Positions 1-10,745 of a DNA stretch of 64,000 nucleotides are shown piece by piece; the stretch's first letter is position 1, and each line of letters begins with the position of its first letter. Where the stretch lies: positions 9,496,371 to 9,560,370 of the forward strand of contig OZ007576.1 of the NCBI GenBank assembly GCA_963931925.1. Direction: 5' to 3'. Under the pieces are notes generated by a model. It was not told the origin of the DNA and did not search any database. It saw only the letters and a list, made by a program, of their open reading frames with translations. The position numbers and the translations under genes were made by a program. Origin of the DNA: Onchidella celtica. Its lineage: Eukaryota > Mollusca > Gastropoda > Systellommatophora > Onchidiidae.

Positions 1-869
1 CCCCAAGTGCATTGTTAATGGAGATAAAGAAACACAACCTGCTTCATCCGGGGGGGGGATGGGGGGGGGGCTTTACTTAAGTACACAGAAACTGAGCTTT
101 GGAGCAAAAGAAGCATTGTAAATTTTGTTTGAAATAACCAAAAAGTCTTTAAAATTGGGCTATGGTCGTTCTTCCAATTAGGTCTTCAGAGGTAACCAGT
201 AATTATTGCAACAAATTATTAGTTAACATCAGTGCTCTGCCAGGAGATCACATGGGACGGCCATGGTTGAACGTACCATTGGCCATTTTATTTTGGGCAA
301 AAGCCGGAAGTTACCTCTGCAGGTGTGCGCTGGCTAAACAAACTGCCCGCAGGGCGCATTAGTGCAAGTTAAGACAGCGTTTAATTTCGTTGGGACGCAT
401 ATTTTTTATAGTATCCGCCCACTTTTTATCCAACACAGAATGGCATCCAGGCCCGCTGACACTGACCGTTGTCCGGGCCGTGTGCATGTAAAATAGAATT
501 CTTATACAGCATGTAGTACCCCTACGTTTACCAGAGAGTATGTTTACATATAAAACTCGCAGAGTTAAAACAGGAAGTCGTCTTAACGACCCCATCTTTC
601 TACGAATGTTTTCGTTTTCGGTGAAATAAAAAAAAAACAACTATCCCTCCACTTGTATTTTTTTTTTTAAACCAATTTGCAATGCTTGGACGAAAACATT
701 TTGTGAGCAGATCAGGAAATATCTAAGAGCTAACTTTCTTTTTTAAAAACAGTCTACAGAGTTTCAACCGACCTTCTGAAAACTTGATACCGACAGGAAG
801 TGAATGGCATGCATGAAAATAGTTTATCTAAGTCTCAAGTGCCTGAACTACTGAAAGGAGAGGGGAGAG

Positions 870-1195
870 ATTTGAGTTTCAGTTTGAGTTCGAGGTTTTG
901 ATGCGTCAGCACGATAGTGGCCACTTTGCCCCTTTCACGGGTATTTTTGGGGTACTTTATTTATTTGGTATTCGGCGCTTCGATACGTCAATTTAAATTT
1001 CACAAATAGTATTAGATAGTTCCGTATAAATTTTATTACATTGGTAAACTCAAAAGTTGTTTCGTATGGATCTGAAAAGAATGTTTAAATTTGCACAAAA
1101 GTTTTCAAATCGATTTGAAGATCTTGGCCTCTTTCAGAAAGGACAAGTCCCGCTGTGGGTCCACGTCAGAAAATAATTCTTCATGGATCTGCTTT
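870..1195 (-). mobile_element. 3' end of RNase H-type LINE, copy a
   Basis: One of five related segments. Read on the minus strand they share a body rich in AAATAAA-like words, a block about GAAAGGNGCAAAGTGGCC, and an end of CAAACTCAAACTC repeats that looks like the LINE's simple-repeat tail. The tail is at the low-coordinate end here (about 870-900). 5' truncated. Confidence 0.6.
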
Positions 1196-1690
1196 GAGTT
1201 TGAGTTTGGGTTTTGTGCGCTTCGGCACGACAACGGCCACTTTGCGCCTTTCACGGTCTATTTGGCTACACTTTCTTTATTTGTGTTTCTTATTCAGAGC
1301 TGTTAAGTTTGACATAGAATTAAATACATTAATATGATTTTAACACATCGGTAAAATTCTGTTAAAAAGTTGTTTTGTATAGATCTGGAAAAAGTTTTGT
1401 AAACGTTGCAATGTTTCTTTGTCCAGAGTGTCTGCTGTTTCATTTCCTCTGACGCCAATGTGGCCAGGGATCCAACAGAGAATAATTTCATATTCCCTGT
1501 TGGACAGTGTATGAAGACCTTCTAATAGATTATTGATTTCATGAGTCTTCATATTTGGGTTTTTTAAAGCCTGAAGGCAGGATAGTGAATCGGAAATGAT
1601 AATGAAGAGTCCTGATTGGGAATCGGATATAAAAAATTAAGGCCGAGTTGATTGCATGAATTTCAGCGGTCAAGACAAAAGCTTTGGGGT
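1190..1690 (-). mobile_element. 3' part of LINE with RNase H domain, copy b (decayed)
   Basis: The minus strand reads, with one or two frameshifts, through a ribonuclease H-like domain: an FTAE-type helix near 1680, an ISDSLSCLQAL strand near 1570-1600, then ILCWIPGHIGVRGNETADTL near 1430-1500. The CWIPGH and NETAD motifs are the hallmark C-terminal RNase H signature of I-like LINEs. The 3' UTR and CAAACTC tail follow at about 1190-1340. Frameshifted, so not coding. Confidence 0.75.
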
Positions 1691-1825
1691 TGAGACTGAG
1701 GCATTTGGTTTTGCATCTCATTTGAGAATGAGGCGGCTCCTTCCGAATCATGGTCTTTGATAGTTGGCAATACCATGCCACGCAATCGGGGAGGATCTTC
1801 CTCCTGAGTGAAAAATGGTGTATGA

Positions 1826-1990
1826 GATGGGTCTCCAGGCTTTAAAAAACCCAAATATGAAAACCCATGAAATCAATAACCTTCACACCCCGTCCAACCG
1901 GGAGTACGAAATTGTTCTCTGTTGGATCCCTGGCCACATTGGCATCGACGGAAATGAAACAGCAGAGACCCTGGCCAATGAAACATTATA
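1826..1990 (+). mobile_element. inverted second copy of the LINE RNase H fragment
   Basis: Plus-strand sequence encodes the same IVLCWIPGHIGIDGNETAET block as the minus-strand copy at 1425-1583 and starts at the same GGCTTTAAAAAACCC point. The two copies form a diverging inverted pair about 250 bp apart. It stops at a TAG soon after the NETAE motif. Confidence 0.75.
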
Positions 1991-2064
1991 GCGCCCGCCA
2001 GAAAACTTGAAATACCGCACACCGACTTTAAACCCATTACTAATAAATCGAGATACCAGAAGAG

Positions 2065-2340
2065 GGAGTTTGAGTTTGCGTTAAATGGTACGACGGGGCG
2101 ATAACAGCCACTTTGGGCATTTCATATTGGTTTTTTTTTTTCTTTACTTTACTGTAGTTTGATTCTCAGAGCTTGATCAATTAAATTTCTCAAGTAAAAT
2201 TTTAGCAGGAAAAGTCCATGTAAAATAGTTTGTTGACAGAGTGAATTCTGTAACATGCAGATTTCAGGTTCCCTCGGGCCGAAAAAATTGTGCAGTGGGC
2301 CCACGTCATAAAATAATTCTGTCATGAACCCATAGGCATA
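2065..2340 (-). mobile_element. 3' end of RNase H-type LINE, copy c
   Basis: Shares the tail (GAGTTTGAGTTTG on the plus strand near 2070), the CGATAACAGCCACTTTGGGC block and the TCATGAACCCATAGGCATAG end found in copies a, b, d and e. 5' truncated, non-coding. Confidence 0.6.
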
Positions 2341-2444
2341 GCGCCTTCATCTGACATGCGCAGTGTTGGATGTCTCTGGGGTATACGTGAAAAAAGAGGA
2401 AGAACAAACCAGAGGCAAATCAGGGTGTGTATGACGCCACTCAC

Positions 2445-2714
2445 TTGAATTTTGGGAGCGATTCTGGCTGTGATTTGCTTTTCACTGGCGGCGGGGACGA
2501 GGATGTCACACTTTTCACAGAGCAGATTACCTTCGTAAGGCTTGGCGTGTGGGTAGCCCACAATCGTACCGTGCTCTTCCTTGTACGCCTGGAGGGCCTG
2601 GGGTTCGATTCCTCCGGGATTGTAGATACTGCCGTCAATCTCCATCACCCCTACACAGATAGCGCCCGCACGGTGGAGGTAGCGCATTGAGTGGAAACCA
2701 ACATTTCCCAAACC
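2445..2714 (-). CDS. GLUD1: GDH exon 6 (NAD-binding fold)
   Basis: 270 nt, 90 codons, phase 0. It opens with [18 protein letters not shown], the dinucleotide-binding loop, and contains the conserved [12 protein letters not shown]. The donor CAA|GTGAGT is strong, so the reading frame continues in an exon beyond the left edge. Confidence 0.95.
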
Positions 2715-2841
2715 CTGCCATGACACAGTTTGTTATTTAACATATGCGGCTGCGATTTCTAGAGAACAACTCGAGTAATTCGATAAATAACTTAATTTAA
2801 TGTGATAATTTAATTAATCTTTTCTTTTTTGTGATTGTTCC

Positions 2842-2884
<43 letters not shown>

Positions 2885-3818
2885 TCTTTCTCTCCTTCCC
2901 TCTCTCTCTCCTTCTCTGTCTCCTAACCTCTCTCTCTCTCTCCTTCTTTCTCTCCTTCACTCTCTTTCTCTCCCCCCCCCCTCTCTCTCCTCCTCTCTCA
3001 CTCTCTCTCTCTCTCTCTGGTGTGAAGCTGCTGACTTGATTCGCCACCCACTCCACACACACTTGTACACACACAACCAGTCATTCCCACGGGCAACCTA
3101 TTGTAACTACGGGCCAGGCCTGAACATTGTGAGGATGCGGAGGACCGGACACCTTCTTTTCCTTTTAATGCCCTTCTATCGAATGACGTTACGTTATTTA
3201 TTTTGGATGTTGATTTTTAGAGAAACCTATTTGCTTGATTTTTTTTATTGGGGGGGGGGGGGTATACTTTTTTTTGAACAGGTCAGTGACCGGTGTGTAA
3301 GGTAATTTTCAATCAACCACAGGGGCCTGCCGGATCCGGCTCGTGCGCCCTAGGTTGCCCATATCCGGTTTAGATACCCACCTACCAATCTAGTGTTAGC
3401 CATAGATCGACCTACAAAACCATCACCCACTGAGCCACTCCCTGAAAACTTACCGATTTGTTTACATGATTACCTGAATTATGAACTCTTTCCTCTGAAA
3501 GCCCGGCGTTAACCCTATATATTCCATGTAGTTTGCGTCCATGATGAAGTTTTTAATGCCAAAGTAAACACCGCGTCCAGTGGCCGAGGTCCTGCCGTGT
3601 ATTCCACCCTGGGAAACCAAGCTCAATTTGTTGTATTAGAATTAACAGGTAAATCAATTAAATGTGGACATCTCAAGTTTAAAAAAAAGGGAAAGAAAGA
3701 AAAGAGAAGAAAGATAGAAATCTGTCAACGGATCCACAATGGGAACGACATTATACATTACTAGATGGCCTACCGGGCATTGCCCGGAATAAACAATCAT
3801 GTGCTCTCTCTCTCTCTT

Positions 3819-3883
<65 letters not shown>

Positions 3884-6800
3884 AATAAAAGTAGTAATCT
3901 GCAGTCCTCCTTCAGAACTCATGCACGCCAGGACCGAGCCCACCAAGCATGATATGGTTACTTTATATGACATGCACGGTACTATAACAGAATGGAGCCG
4001 GAGGATGAAGATGACAGCACGATGAAACAATGCATTTTCTATAAATTCAAGAACCAAACTAATCAAAATAATAAAAACTTCCGTGCACCCTCCGCGGTAT
4101 TTGAAATGAACATGTAAAATTGGGTTAGTGTAGGTGGTCTAATAAAAAAGCCTTTTGCGTTCAAATGTGGAGATTTTGTGAAATATATAATTATGTAAAA
4201 CGAAACAAACATGCAAAAATACAGATGTTACATAGCAATAAACACTGTTATTTTTTAAAAATACATGCTTGAAGTAAACAACTTTTAATTATAGCCATCA
4301 TCTTCCTTATCTCAATTGCCACCTTCCTGCCATATTTAAGGCCTGAAGAGTGTATAGTTTGGTCAGTGACTCATGCCAAAGGTTGCAAGTTACTGAAATA
4401 TATAATAGATGAAAGTAGGCGTGAGAGAACCATTTTCATGACAAAACTTCAAAATCCGCAAAATGTCACATACAGCAATAGGGCCAATACTCTTTGATAC
4501 TTTTAAACTGTCTGAGTACCTGTGTGATGGGTTTCCCTGTCACACAGGCCCGGGCGTTGATGTCGGCATACCCCAGTGATGTTGCGTACGTATCCGCTAT
4601 CCAGCTCATCTCCCTCTCACCTGTCCCCATGTCAGGGGCCGGTACGTCAATCCCCGGGTGTAGGAAGCCTTTCTTGGCCAGCTCAATCGCAAGTCGCCGA
4701 GTGATGCGTTCCAGCTCCGCCTCTGATGAAATAAGTACGTTTTAAAAAGTTGTGCGCACCAGAAAGTGTTGCAGCAGTGCAGGGATGCGCCAGTTCTGTT
4801 TGAATGAATGCAGAAAATGGCCTCTTTGAAAGTTACGTCTGTCGAAATTAAAACAAATACTTTCCAAAAGGATAAGACAGAAGGAGACCCTACCTCAAGT
4901 TTGGATTCAATAGCACAGAGCAGTCCAGTTTTATATTAGACTAGCTGAGCGCCCCCCCCCTCCACCACCCACGTTGCCCTGGAGAAATCTGCTTCTGTCT
5001 CCACCCCTCTCCGTGTAACCCCCCCCCCCCGCCCTTCTCTCTCTCCGTCTCTGTCTATCTATTATCTCCCTTTCTGTCTCTTTATCTCCCTCTTTCGCTC
5101 TTCCTCCCCTCTCTCTCTCTCTATCTATCTATCTCCCCCTCTCTCTCTATCTCTCTCTCTCTCTCTCTTTCTCTTTCACCCTTCCTCCTTCTCTCTCTCT
5201 CTCTCTTTCTCGCTCTCTTTCTCTCTTTCACTCTTCCGCCCCGTCTCTCTCTCCTCTCTCTCTCTAATTATGACATGTCCGGAGCTCTAATGGCTGTTCT
5301 ACACAAAAGCACCGACATTAAAATTTCTTGAGCGAGCGGAGTTTAACTGCTAGTTCAGGAAATTAAGTTCATGAGGCCTGCTATCGTTTGCGGCTAGAGA
5401 CAGTGATTTTTCAGAGAGTTGGTGCTTTGTTCTAGGCTCCACGGAGAACTACAACATTTGAAGACGTGATACCTAACATCACGATGTAACAGTGCCTAAC
5501 AGTAATGTGACCACCAGGCCAGGCACAAGTTTTAGATGACATGGTGGTGCGTTTTGTTTTCCCTACTAGAAATAGTACTTGTCTCTCTTCATATAAAACT
5601 GGTTCGCTTGTCTCTCTGCCCTTTGACTTTGACCTACCAAATTTCGCATGGCATCTAATATTTTTTAAGGGTCTGAGTTCAAGTTTGATTTGGTTTTTAG
5701 GGCTCGTCGGCGCGATAACGCCCTGTCGCAGTCTGTTCTGGGGACTTTAACTATGTTTGGTATTCAGGCCTTCTAGATTTCACAAATAGAATTAAACAGT
5801 TCCGTAAAAAATTTTATCACACTGGCAAAATTCTCATAAGTTTGGTTTTTTGTTGTTTTTTGGGTATCGATCTGAAAAAAAGTTTTGCAAATGTGTATAA
5901 AAGTTTTAAAATCAAGTTGTAGATCTTAGCCTCTCTCAGATAGGACAGGATGCGTTGCGGGTCCACACTAGAAAATAATTCTTTCATGAATCCGTAGGCA
6001 TGGTACTTCCTCGGATGTACATGAAATCGACACATTCAGTCCAAATAATGCTTCAATGAAAAAGTTCTGGTTTTGATGCTTTGCATGTATTTTTATACAC
6101 ACTCATCGGGCACCGCGTAAATATGTTCATTTATTTTTAGTTGTGTGTGTACCTGAATATTTTTGGGGATCAATCTTGACCCCAGCTTTGGCTCCACCGA
6201 AAGGGGCGTTGACCAGAGCACATTTGTAAGTCATCAGAGAGGCCAATGCTGTGACTTCGTCAAAGTCTACGTGGGGGCTACAGGGGATATAGACAGATAA
6301 CGTTGGGTTTAAATAGACATGTAGATGGTAGATTGATGTCCACAGGAACAAATATGAATGCCTTTGACAAAACAGCTTCAGGTCAGTTTATTGTTGTTGT
6401 TGATGATGATGATGATGGTGATGTTTCTGATTAGGCACAAATTGATATATTGATTTGAAATGATGTCGCTAAATTTATTGAAAATGGTGAGGGCGGGGGT
6501 TGGGCGGCGCGACTGGAAACGAAAAAGAAAAAACAACAGATAATTAGGTTTCAAAAAAATAGACCGGTATTGAGATTTCCGATGAGGAAAAAAGAAAAGA
6601 TTTGAGATCTATTTTCAAATTTTGTTTAACGAGTGACCTCGGGCTCAAGAAGAAAATTGCTGGTGGACGATGTGTAAACCAAAGAGCTTATAATACACGC
6701 TAGAGCTAGAAGTATGCTCACAAAACATGAGCGTTAGTAGTAAAGCCATCACTTCCGGCATACTGCTTAGAGCAATTCGCAAGCGTCTGCTGCGGCCTGT

Positions 6801-7849
6801 TACCAGAGAGTATAGATGTATAGAGAGGGTTCACTTCCGCCAAATCGTGAAACTAGGTCGCTGCGGTAAACAAGAAATTGAAGAATTGAAAGAGACCTTC
6901 TTCACCAAAGATAGTGTGCCTATCTGTTTACTGTGGTTTGTTCATATTTTGGGGCTGACTGAAACTATTTAAACCGTTTGTAAGCTCCTACGCCCCATGG
7001 AAATGCTCAAACGCATATTGTTTACCGCAGCGACCTACTTTCCGCTCCATGCTAACAATGGTTTCGCAGAGCCTCCCGTGTCTCGCAGTGCAAATCGACC
7101 AATAGTGAAGCCTCTCCATACATACATACTCTCTGCTGTTACCTATTTGGCTGTGATTGTGACACCGTTTCCTCCACTTCCGTTCTCGGTTTTGCGATTC
7201 AAGTATTCAAAGATGATCCAATACTGTTGCGTCTACAAATGCAACAACAGACGAGTGAAAGCTTCACTATGTTATAAACTGTCATAAGCTCTTTGGTGTA
7301 GATTAGACGGAGCCATGGGATACTATGACGTCAGAAAGAGATAATAACAAATAACAGGGGGCAAGTCCGAGAAAAGGCTCAGAGAGGCAGAAGGATAGAC
7401 AAAAAAGGAATGAATGCGATACCGTCCTTAACAGACTGTATGAGATCAGAAGGGGATAGTTCGGACAGACCGAATTTGAAGGTAGGGACATTGGGGAGAG
7501 AGGGAGGAAGGATTTGGGGTTCCTATTGACAAACAGCGTCCCTTCCATGCCTGTAACGAATGCCGCCTTTGCTCGGTGTCCTGTGCTGTTTGTGTTGTGC
7601 TCTGTACGCCCGGATAACCTCTATAGACCCATCATCTCGACGTAGAGGAAAGGAGATGGACAGAACGTGTGAGCACGGCTTGATGATGGAGAGAATGCCT
7701 CGAACTCTCTTCACTTTGTCTTCCAGAGTCATGTTGTCCAGTTTACGTTGCCTGCAAGTAATCGGTCCAGAATGGATGATTTAAGGTTGAGTTCAAGAAT
7801 GGATCACTCTGTGTCAGTGATGTAAACATATGTCCGTCCGTAAACATGT

Positions 7850-7906
<57 letters not shown>

Positions 7907-10274
7907 CTCTCTCTCTTTCTCTCTTTCTCTCACACACACACACACGACCACATACATCCTATCAAATCCGCGTGAATTGTTTGAGCTTGCGTTCCCGTTT
8001 GAAGGGCGTCAGTTCGATGGGGACCATTTTACGACCAATACTGTTCACTGACAAGAAGTCTTATCGTAAAACACTGAAAGGTGCAAAACAGCCCACAATA
8101 GGGGGGATATCGATCAAACTGAAAAGTGTGTGTAAATACAGGTGGAAATGTCCCAGAAGAGAATCGGTGTAGGCGCCAGACAAAATGAGGCACATTTCGG
8201 CACTACCTGATTCGAGAAAATCGTTAAAAGGCACCATAGGGTCAATTTTATCAGTTTGCGTTTTCAGTATTTTTGAAAAGTTTAATGACTTTACTATTCT
8301 TTTTCCAAAAGACAATCCTGTTAGAGAAGGGTAAATGCCTCACAACTTTGAATCGAGTTACCATCAATAATTTTGATTAAAAGCTGAAACCTTAAAAGCG
8401 TTTTTCTCAAAGCTGTGGTTGTGTCATGCACGTGTTGTCTTTGAGAGGCCATATCTTCTCTGCTAATTAAACTACAGCAACTTTTTTTTTCACCAAAATG
8501 AAAGGCCTTTGAATAAGCTATTTGATGATACCAATATCTCTATGCCACCAAAAGACACGACGTGCCTCGTTTTGTCGGGTGGCTGCACAGAATATAGACC
8601 AGGTGTTCCGTTCTTGCCTCAAAAAAGAGTAAGACAAGGCGGGATGTTAACATTAGGCAGTTGGGTATGGCGTTCACACACACACACACACATACACACA
8701 CATATATAAATACACACATACACTCACACAGAGGGATATAACATTATTTTGTTATATTTGACAACATTCAGCTGAGACATTTCTGTTCGTTATAATTACA
8801 TTACACGCCTATAGCAAAGCGGTTATGTATGATAATGTTTTTGAGAGAGTGCTGGTAGTTTTCTTCAAATCTCAACATGATATCAATGCATGGTGCGTGG
8901 AAAACAAGGAGCTGACAGAAAGCTGTTTAAGATAATAAGAAGGAAAGACGCGATCTGCCCAAGCGCTGGCGCCATCAAACAGTCACGAATGACTAAAACC
9001 CACTCGATCAATGTAATACTTTATGACACACAGTATAGATCTATATACCCGAAAAAGTAACGTAAACGCTCCGTAGTCCTTGCTCACAGTGAAGTATCAA
9101 CAACTAGACTACAGAATGTGTATACACACGTTGAACTTTGTGTTGTTGTTTTTTTTTATGGCGCGCGTGCACGATAACGGCCACTTTCCGCTTTTGACGG
9201 TCTATTTCAGTATTTGGGTATTTTATTTATGTTTGGTATTCAGAGCTTCATCAAAATAAATTTCACATCTAGAATGAAACAGTTTATGAAAGTTTTAAAT
9301 CAAGTTGTAGATCCTAGCCTCTTTCAGAAGGATAAGACGCGTAGTGGGTCCACCACAGAAATAGTTCGTTCATGGATCCACGGGTTTAGTGCTTTCTTCG
9401 GACATGCACGAAATCTGCACATTCAGTTGAAATATGTTTTTACTGATAGTTGGCAATTGCATGCAACAAAGACGGGGGGGTCTTCCACCCCGAGGGAAAA
9501 AGGTGTGTGAGGTGGATATTACACAGACTGAGTACCGAAGTCAGTCAGTTAGTGGCTTGGCGCAAATTTGGAGATACCGCTGAAAGTGTAACGTAACAAT
9601 TCTAAGTCCCCATTTTTGTTTTTGCATAAGAGTCCGGCGGGACGTCATGCCGAGGGTTAAAGAATGCAAAGACTGGAATTAGAGCAACGTGAGCTCGTGC
9701 CGCCTGCTCGTCTGATAGGTCCAGACTATGCATTCTTAACCCGTACGTGAACTCTCGTGGCATGAAGTCCTGGCCCTCTGAGACAACACACGGAGTCTTG
9801 CGAGGGGCGACTAGGCGGTGAACTGTCTATTCAAATTTGCTCATGCGACACACACCTGGCACTGTACTCACAAACGAAAGAAAAAGGTCAAAGAAATACA
9901 AGTAATGAAAGAACAGAAAGAGGAATACTTTACATGAAAGATTCCACCAATTTCTCCTCCAGGAGTCCGGCAGCCTTGTCAAAGAATTTCTCAACCAGTT
10001 TGCTGAACCCGATTTCCTCATCAGAGGTTCCCGAACTGTACTGTCGTCGCCCCTTGGCAGTATGATCGCCACGAGTTAGCTGTCCATGTCGATAGTTACC
10101 ATGTTTCTCCCACACTGGCCCTACAGCTGATGTATGGAAGGCTGCACTACATATCCCGTGGGAATGTCTACCTGAGGCCAAGAGACTCGTGTGTTTCTTC
10201 ATGAATATACAGTCACTGGTACTGTGAACTAGTTTGCCTGCACATCGGCCTAGAAATCGGTGATGGAACTTCAT
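2445..10274 (-). CDS. GLUD1: glutamate dehydrogenase, mitochondrial (5' six coding exons; 3' part off the window)
   Basis: Encodes the mitochondrial matrix enzyme that oxidatively deaminates glutamate to 2-oxoglutarate with NAD(P)+. Exons, in transcript order: 10274-9934, 7751-7551, 6277-6153, 4722-4520, 3608-3474, 2714-2445. Phases agree at all five junctions and give 425 residues. Seen: a basic, Ser/Arg-rich presequence (about residues 1-75), the substrate-site KGGIRY (175-180), the catalytic-lysine motif PFGGAKAG (Lys211), and the dinucleotide-binding GLGNVG opening exon 6 (336-341), all in the family's order. The remaining C-terminal part, including the antenna region, must lie left of position 1, because exon 6 ends in a clean GTGAGT donor and no matching exon is visible in 1-2444. 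The intron after exon 2 uses a GC donor. The start is the first ATG of exon 1, which gives a plausible import peptide. The symbol follows the vertebrate orthologue. Confidence 0.95.
2844..3022. repeat. CT-rich microsatellite
   Basis: A long, slightly interrupted CT dinucleotide tract in the GDH intron after exon 5, about 130 bp upstream (in transcript order) of the exon 6 acceptor. In the GDH transcript it reads as GA. Confidence 0.95.
3474..3608 (-). CDS. GLUD1: GDH exon 5
   Basis: 135 nt, exactly 45 codons, phase 0 on both sides. Acceptor TTTCCCAG, donor GTAATC. Encodes [14 protein letters not shown] and the residues leading into the Rossmann fold. Confidence 0.93.
3761..4409 (-). mobile_element. 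Helitron-like non-autonomous element, long form (649 bp)
   Basis: Read on the minus strand it begins TC after an A, ends CTAG before a T, and has the hairpin CCGGGCAATGCCCGG about 10 bases before the end. These are the three diagnostic Helitron features. A GA microsatellite (plus strand CT, 3797-3878) precedes the hairpin. Ends and body match the three-unit array at 24041-25222. This copy has about 230 bp of extra middle sequence (about 3980-4200). No Rep/helicase ORF, so non-autonomous. Confidence 0.8.
4520..4722 (-). CDS. GLUD1: GDH exon 4
   Basis: 203 nt; the acceptor TTTCATCAG precedes 4722 and a GTACTC donor follows 4520. Encodes the conserved [20 protein letters not shown] block and ends with the conserved CVTGKPITQ, directly continued by GGIHGR in the next exon. 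Confidence 0.94.
5030..5270. repeat. CT-rich low-complexity tract
   Basis: Imperfect CTCTCT, TCTA and TTTC repeats over about 240 bp in the intron between GDH exons 3 and 4. Confidence 0.9.
5665..6050 (-). mobile_element. 3' end of RNase H-type LINE, copy d
   Basis: The same family as the copies near 870-2340, in the GDH intron between exons 3 and 4. The tail-like GAGTTCAAGTTTG is at its low-coordinate end. It carries the AGATCTTAGCCTCTCTCAGA and TTCATGAATCCGTAGGCATG blocks. Confidence 0.6.
6153..6277 (-). CDS. GLUD1: GDH exon 3 (catalytic lysine)
   Basis: 125 nt between a CCCTGTAG acceptor and a GTACAC donor. Encodes [20 protein letters not shown] followed by [10 protein letters not shown]. 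The lysine of GGAKAG (Lys211) is the catalytic residue of this family. Confidence 0.93.
6679..7297. mobile_element. MITE-like element with inverted ends, possibly P-element/THAP derived
   Basis: Ends are CCAAAGAGCTTAT and its reverse complement ATAAGCTCTTTGG. Inside is a second perfect inverted pair, AGGTCGCTGCGGTAAACAA (from 6855) and its complement (from 7019). Near the right end a plus-strand start reads [14 protein letters not shown], like the opening of a THAP zinc finger, the DNA-binding domain of P-type transposases. The frame stops soon after. It lies in GDH intron 2, the intron with the GC donor at 7550. Family assignment is tentative. Confidence 0.5.
7551..7751 (-). CDS. GLUD1: GDH exon 2 (substrate-binding region)
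   Basis: The acceptor TTGCAG lies at 7757-7752. The exon completes Met114 and ends after TACAG with GC, not GT, as the next two bases. It encodes [20 protein letters not shown] and the KGGIRY motif. Length is 201 nt (1+198+2), which fits both neighbours. Confidence 0.92.
7850..7946. repeat. CT microsatellite followed by CA repeat
   Basis: CTCTCT tract with TTTC interruptions, then CACACA. In GDH intron 1, about 100 bp before exon 2 in transcript order. Confidence 0.95.
8676..8730. repeat. CA microsatellite
   Basis: ACACAC repeats with TATA interruptions in GDH intron 1. Confidence 0.9.
9150..9520 (-). mobile_element. 3' end of RNase H-type LINE, copy e
   Basis: Same family, in GDH intron 1. 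Contains the GATAACGGCCACTTTCCGC block, the CCTAGCCTCTTTCAGAAGGA block and, at the high-coordinate end, the GATAGTTGGCAAT and GGTCTTCCACCC blocks also seen at 1755-1810. Confidence 0.6.
9630..9780. repeat. foldback (MITE-like) element
   Basis: Arms of about 50-60 bp. The left arm holds GTCATGCCGAGGGTTAAAGA and AATGCAAAGACTGG. The right arm holds their inverted counterparts around CCAGACTATGCATTCTTAAC and TGGCATGAAGTCCTGGCC. The sequence would fold into one imperfect hairpin. In GDH intron 1. Confidence 0.6.
9934..10274 (-). CDS. GLUD1: GDH exon 1 (mitochondrial presequence and N-terminal helix)
   Basis: Starts at the ATG at 10274 and ends in a GTAAAG donor with two bases of the Met114 codon. 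The N-terminus is rich in Arg, His and Ser and has few acidic residues. The mature start is probably near the SSGTSDEE segment. The [14 protein letters not shown] stretch matches the vertebrate N-terminal helix region. Confidence 0.9.
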
Positions 10275-10494
10275 GGACGAGTCTGTGAATGAATACTAGT
10301 TTCAACAAGCATGCAAAGTAGAAACTGGCGTCCAGCGAATCTTTGGTATCGCGTCTATCAAATCATAAAGACGCAGTGTGTGCAGGGCTGAACACAACAA
10401 TGATTTTATTTAAATTTACTGAGTCGCTATTTCTCCAAAAGCGGCAGGGGTGCTTTGACAGTACTTACGGATTTTATTAAGTTCTCACAGACTA

Positions 10495-10745
10495 TAGATA
10501 GATCTGAGATTTCAGTGTTCCTAGAGCTAGATCTAAATATAGTTATACGAGATTAGATCTAGATCTAGATCTAGATCTATTTTATCATCGTCCACATCAC
10601 AGAAAAAACACCTAAATTGTCATCACAATAGGGAAAGCGCGACCTTGCGTCTAGTCTAGGTAATATCTAGAATCTAGATCTAGATCTAGATGTAGTCTAG
10701 ATATATATATATCCCAACACATTAACCTAGATCTAGATCTAGTCA
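10495..10745. repeat. AGATCTAG palindromic microsatellite in the divergent intergenic region
   Basis: Several runs of the self-complementary hexamer TAGATC within 250 bp, between the GDH start (10274) and the secreted-protein gene (11431). Similar runs occur at 29228-29275 and 41790-41812. Confidence 0.85.

Larger units (their letters stand above)
1..2444. other. part of a GDH intron with LINE fragments, no coding exon seen
   Basis: The exon-6 donor at 2444 places this stretch inside a GDH intron. It holds LINE 3' fragments from about 870 onward. In 1-860 I see only G-rich and A/T-rich simple sequence. No GDH exon encoding the expected EGANGPTTPEAD block is visible on the minus strand. Confidence 0.6.

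Noticed and set aside
2814..3305. Open frames of Ser-Leu or Arg-Glu repeats over CT microsatellites
   Set aside because: They are translations of dinucleotide repeats with no other protein features. The same applies to the frames at 3765-4066, 7743-8172 and 13435-13941, except that part of the last overlaps the real exon 2 (13411-13546).
3305..3440. A possible tRNA or tRNA-derived SINE (CCGGATCCGGCTCGTGCGCC)
   Set aside because: I could not find a box A/box B pair with correct spacing or a cloverleaf on either strand.
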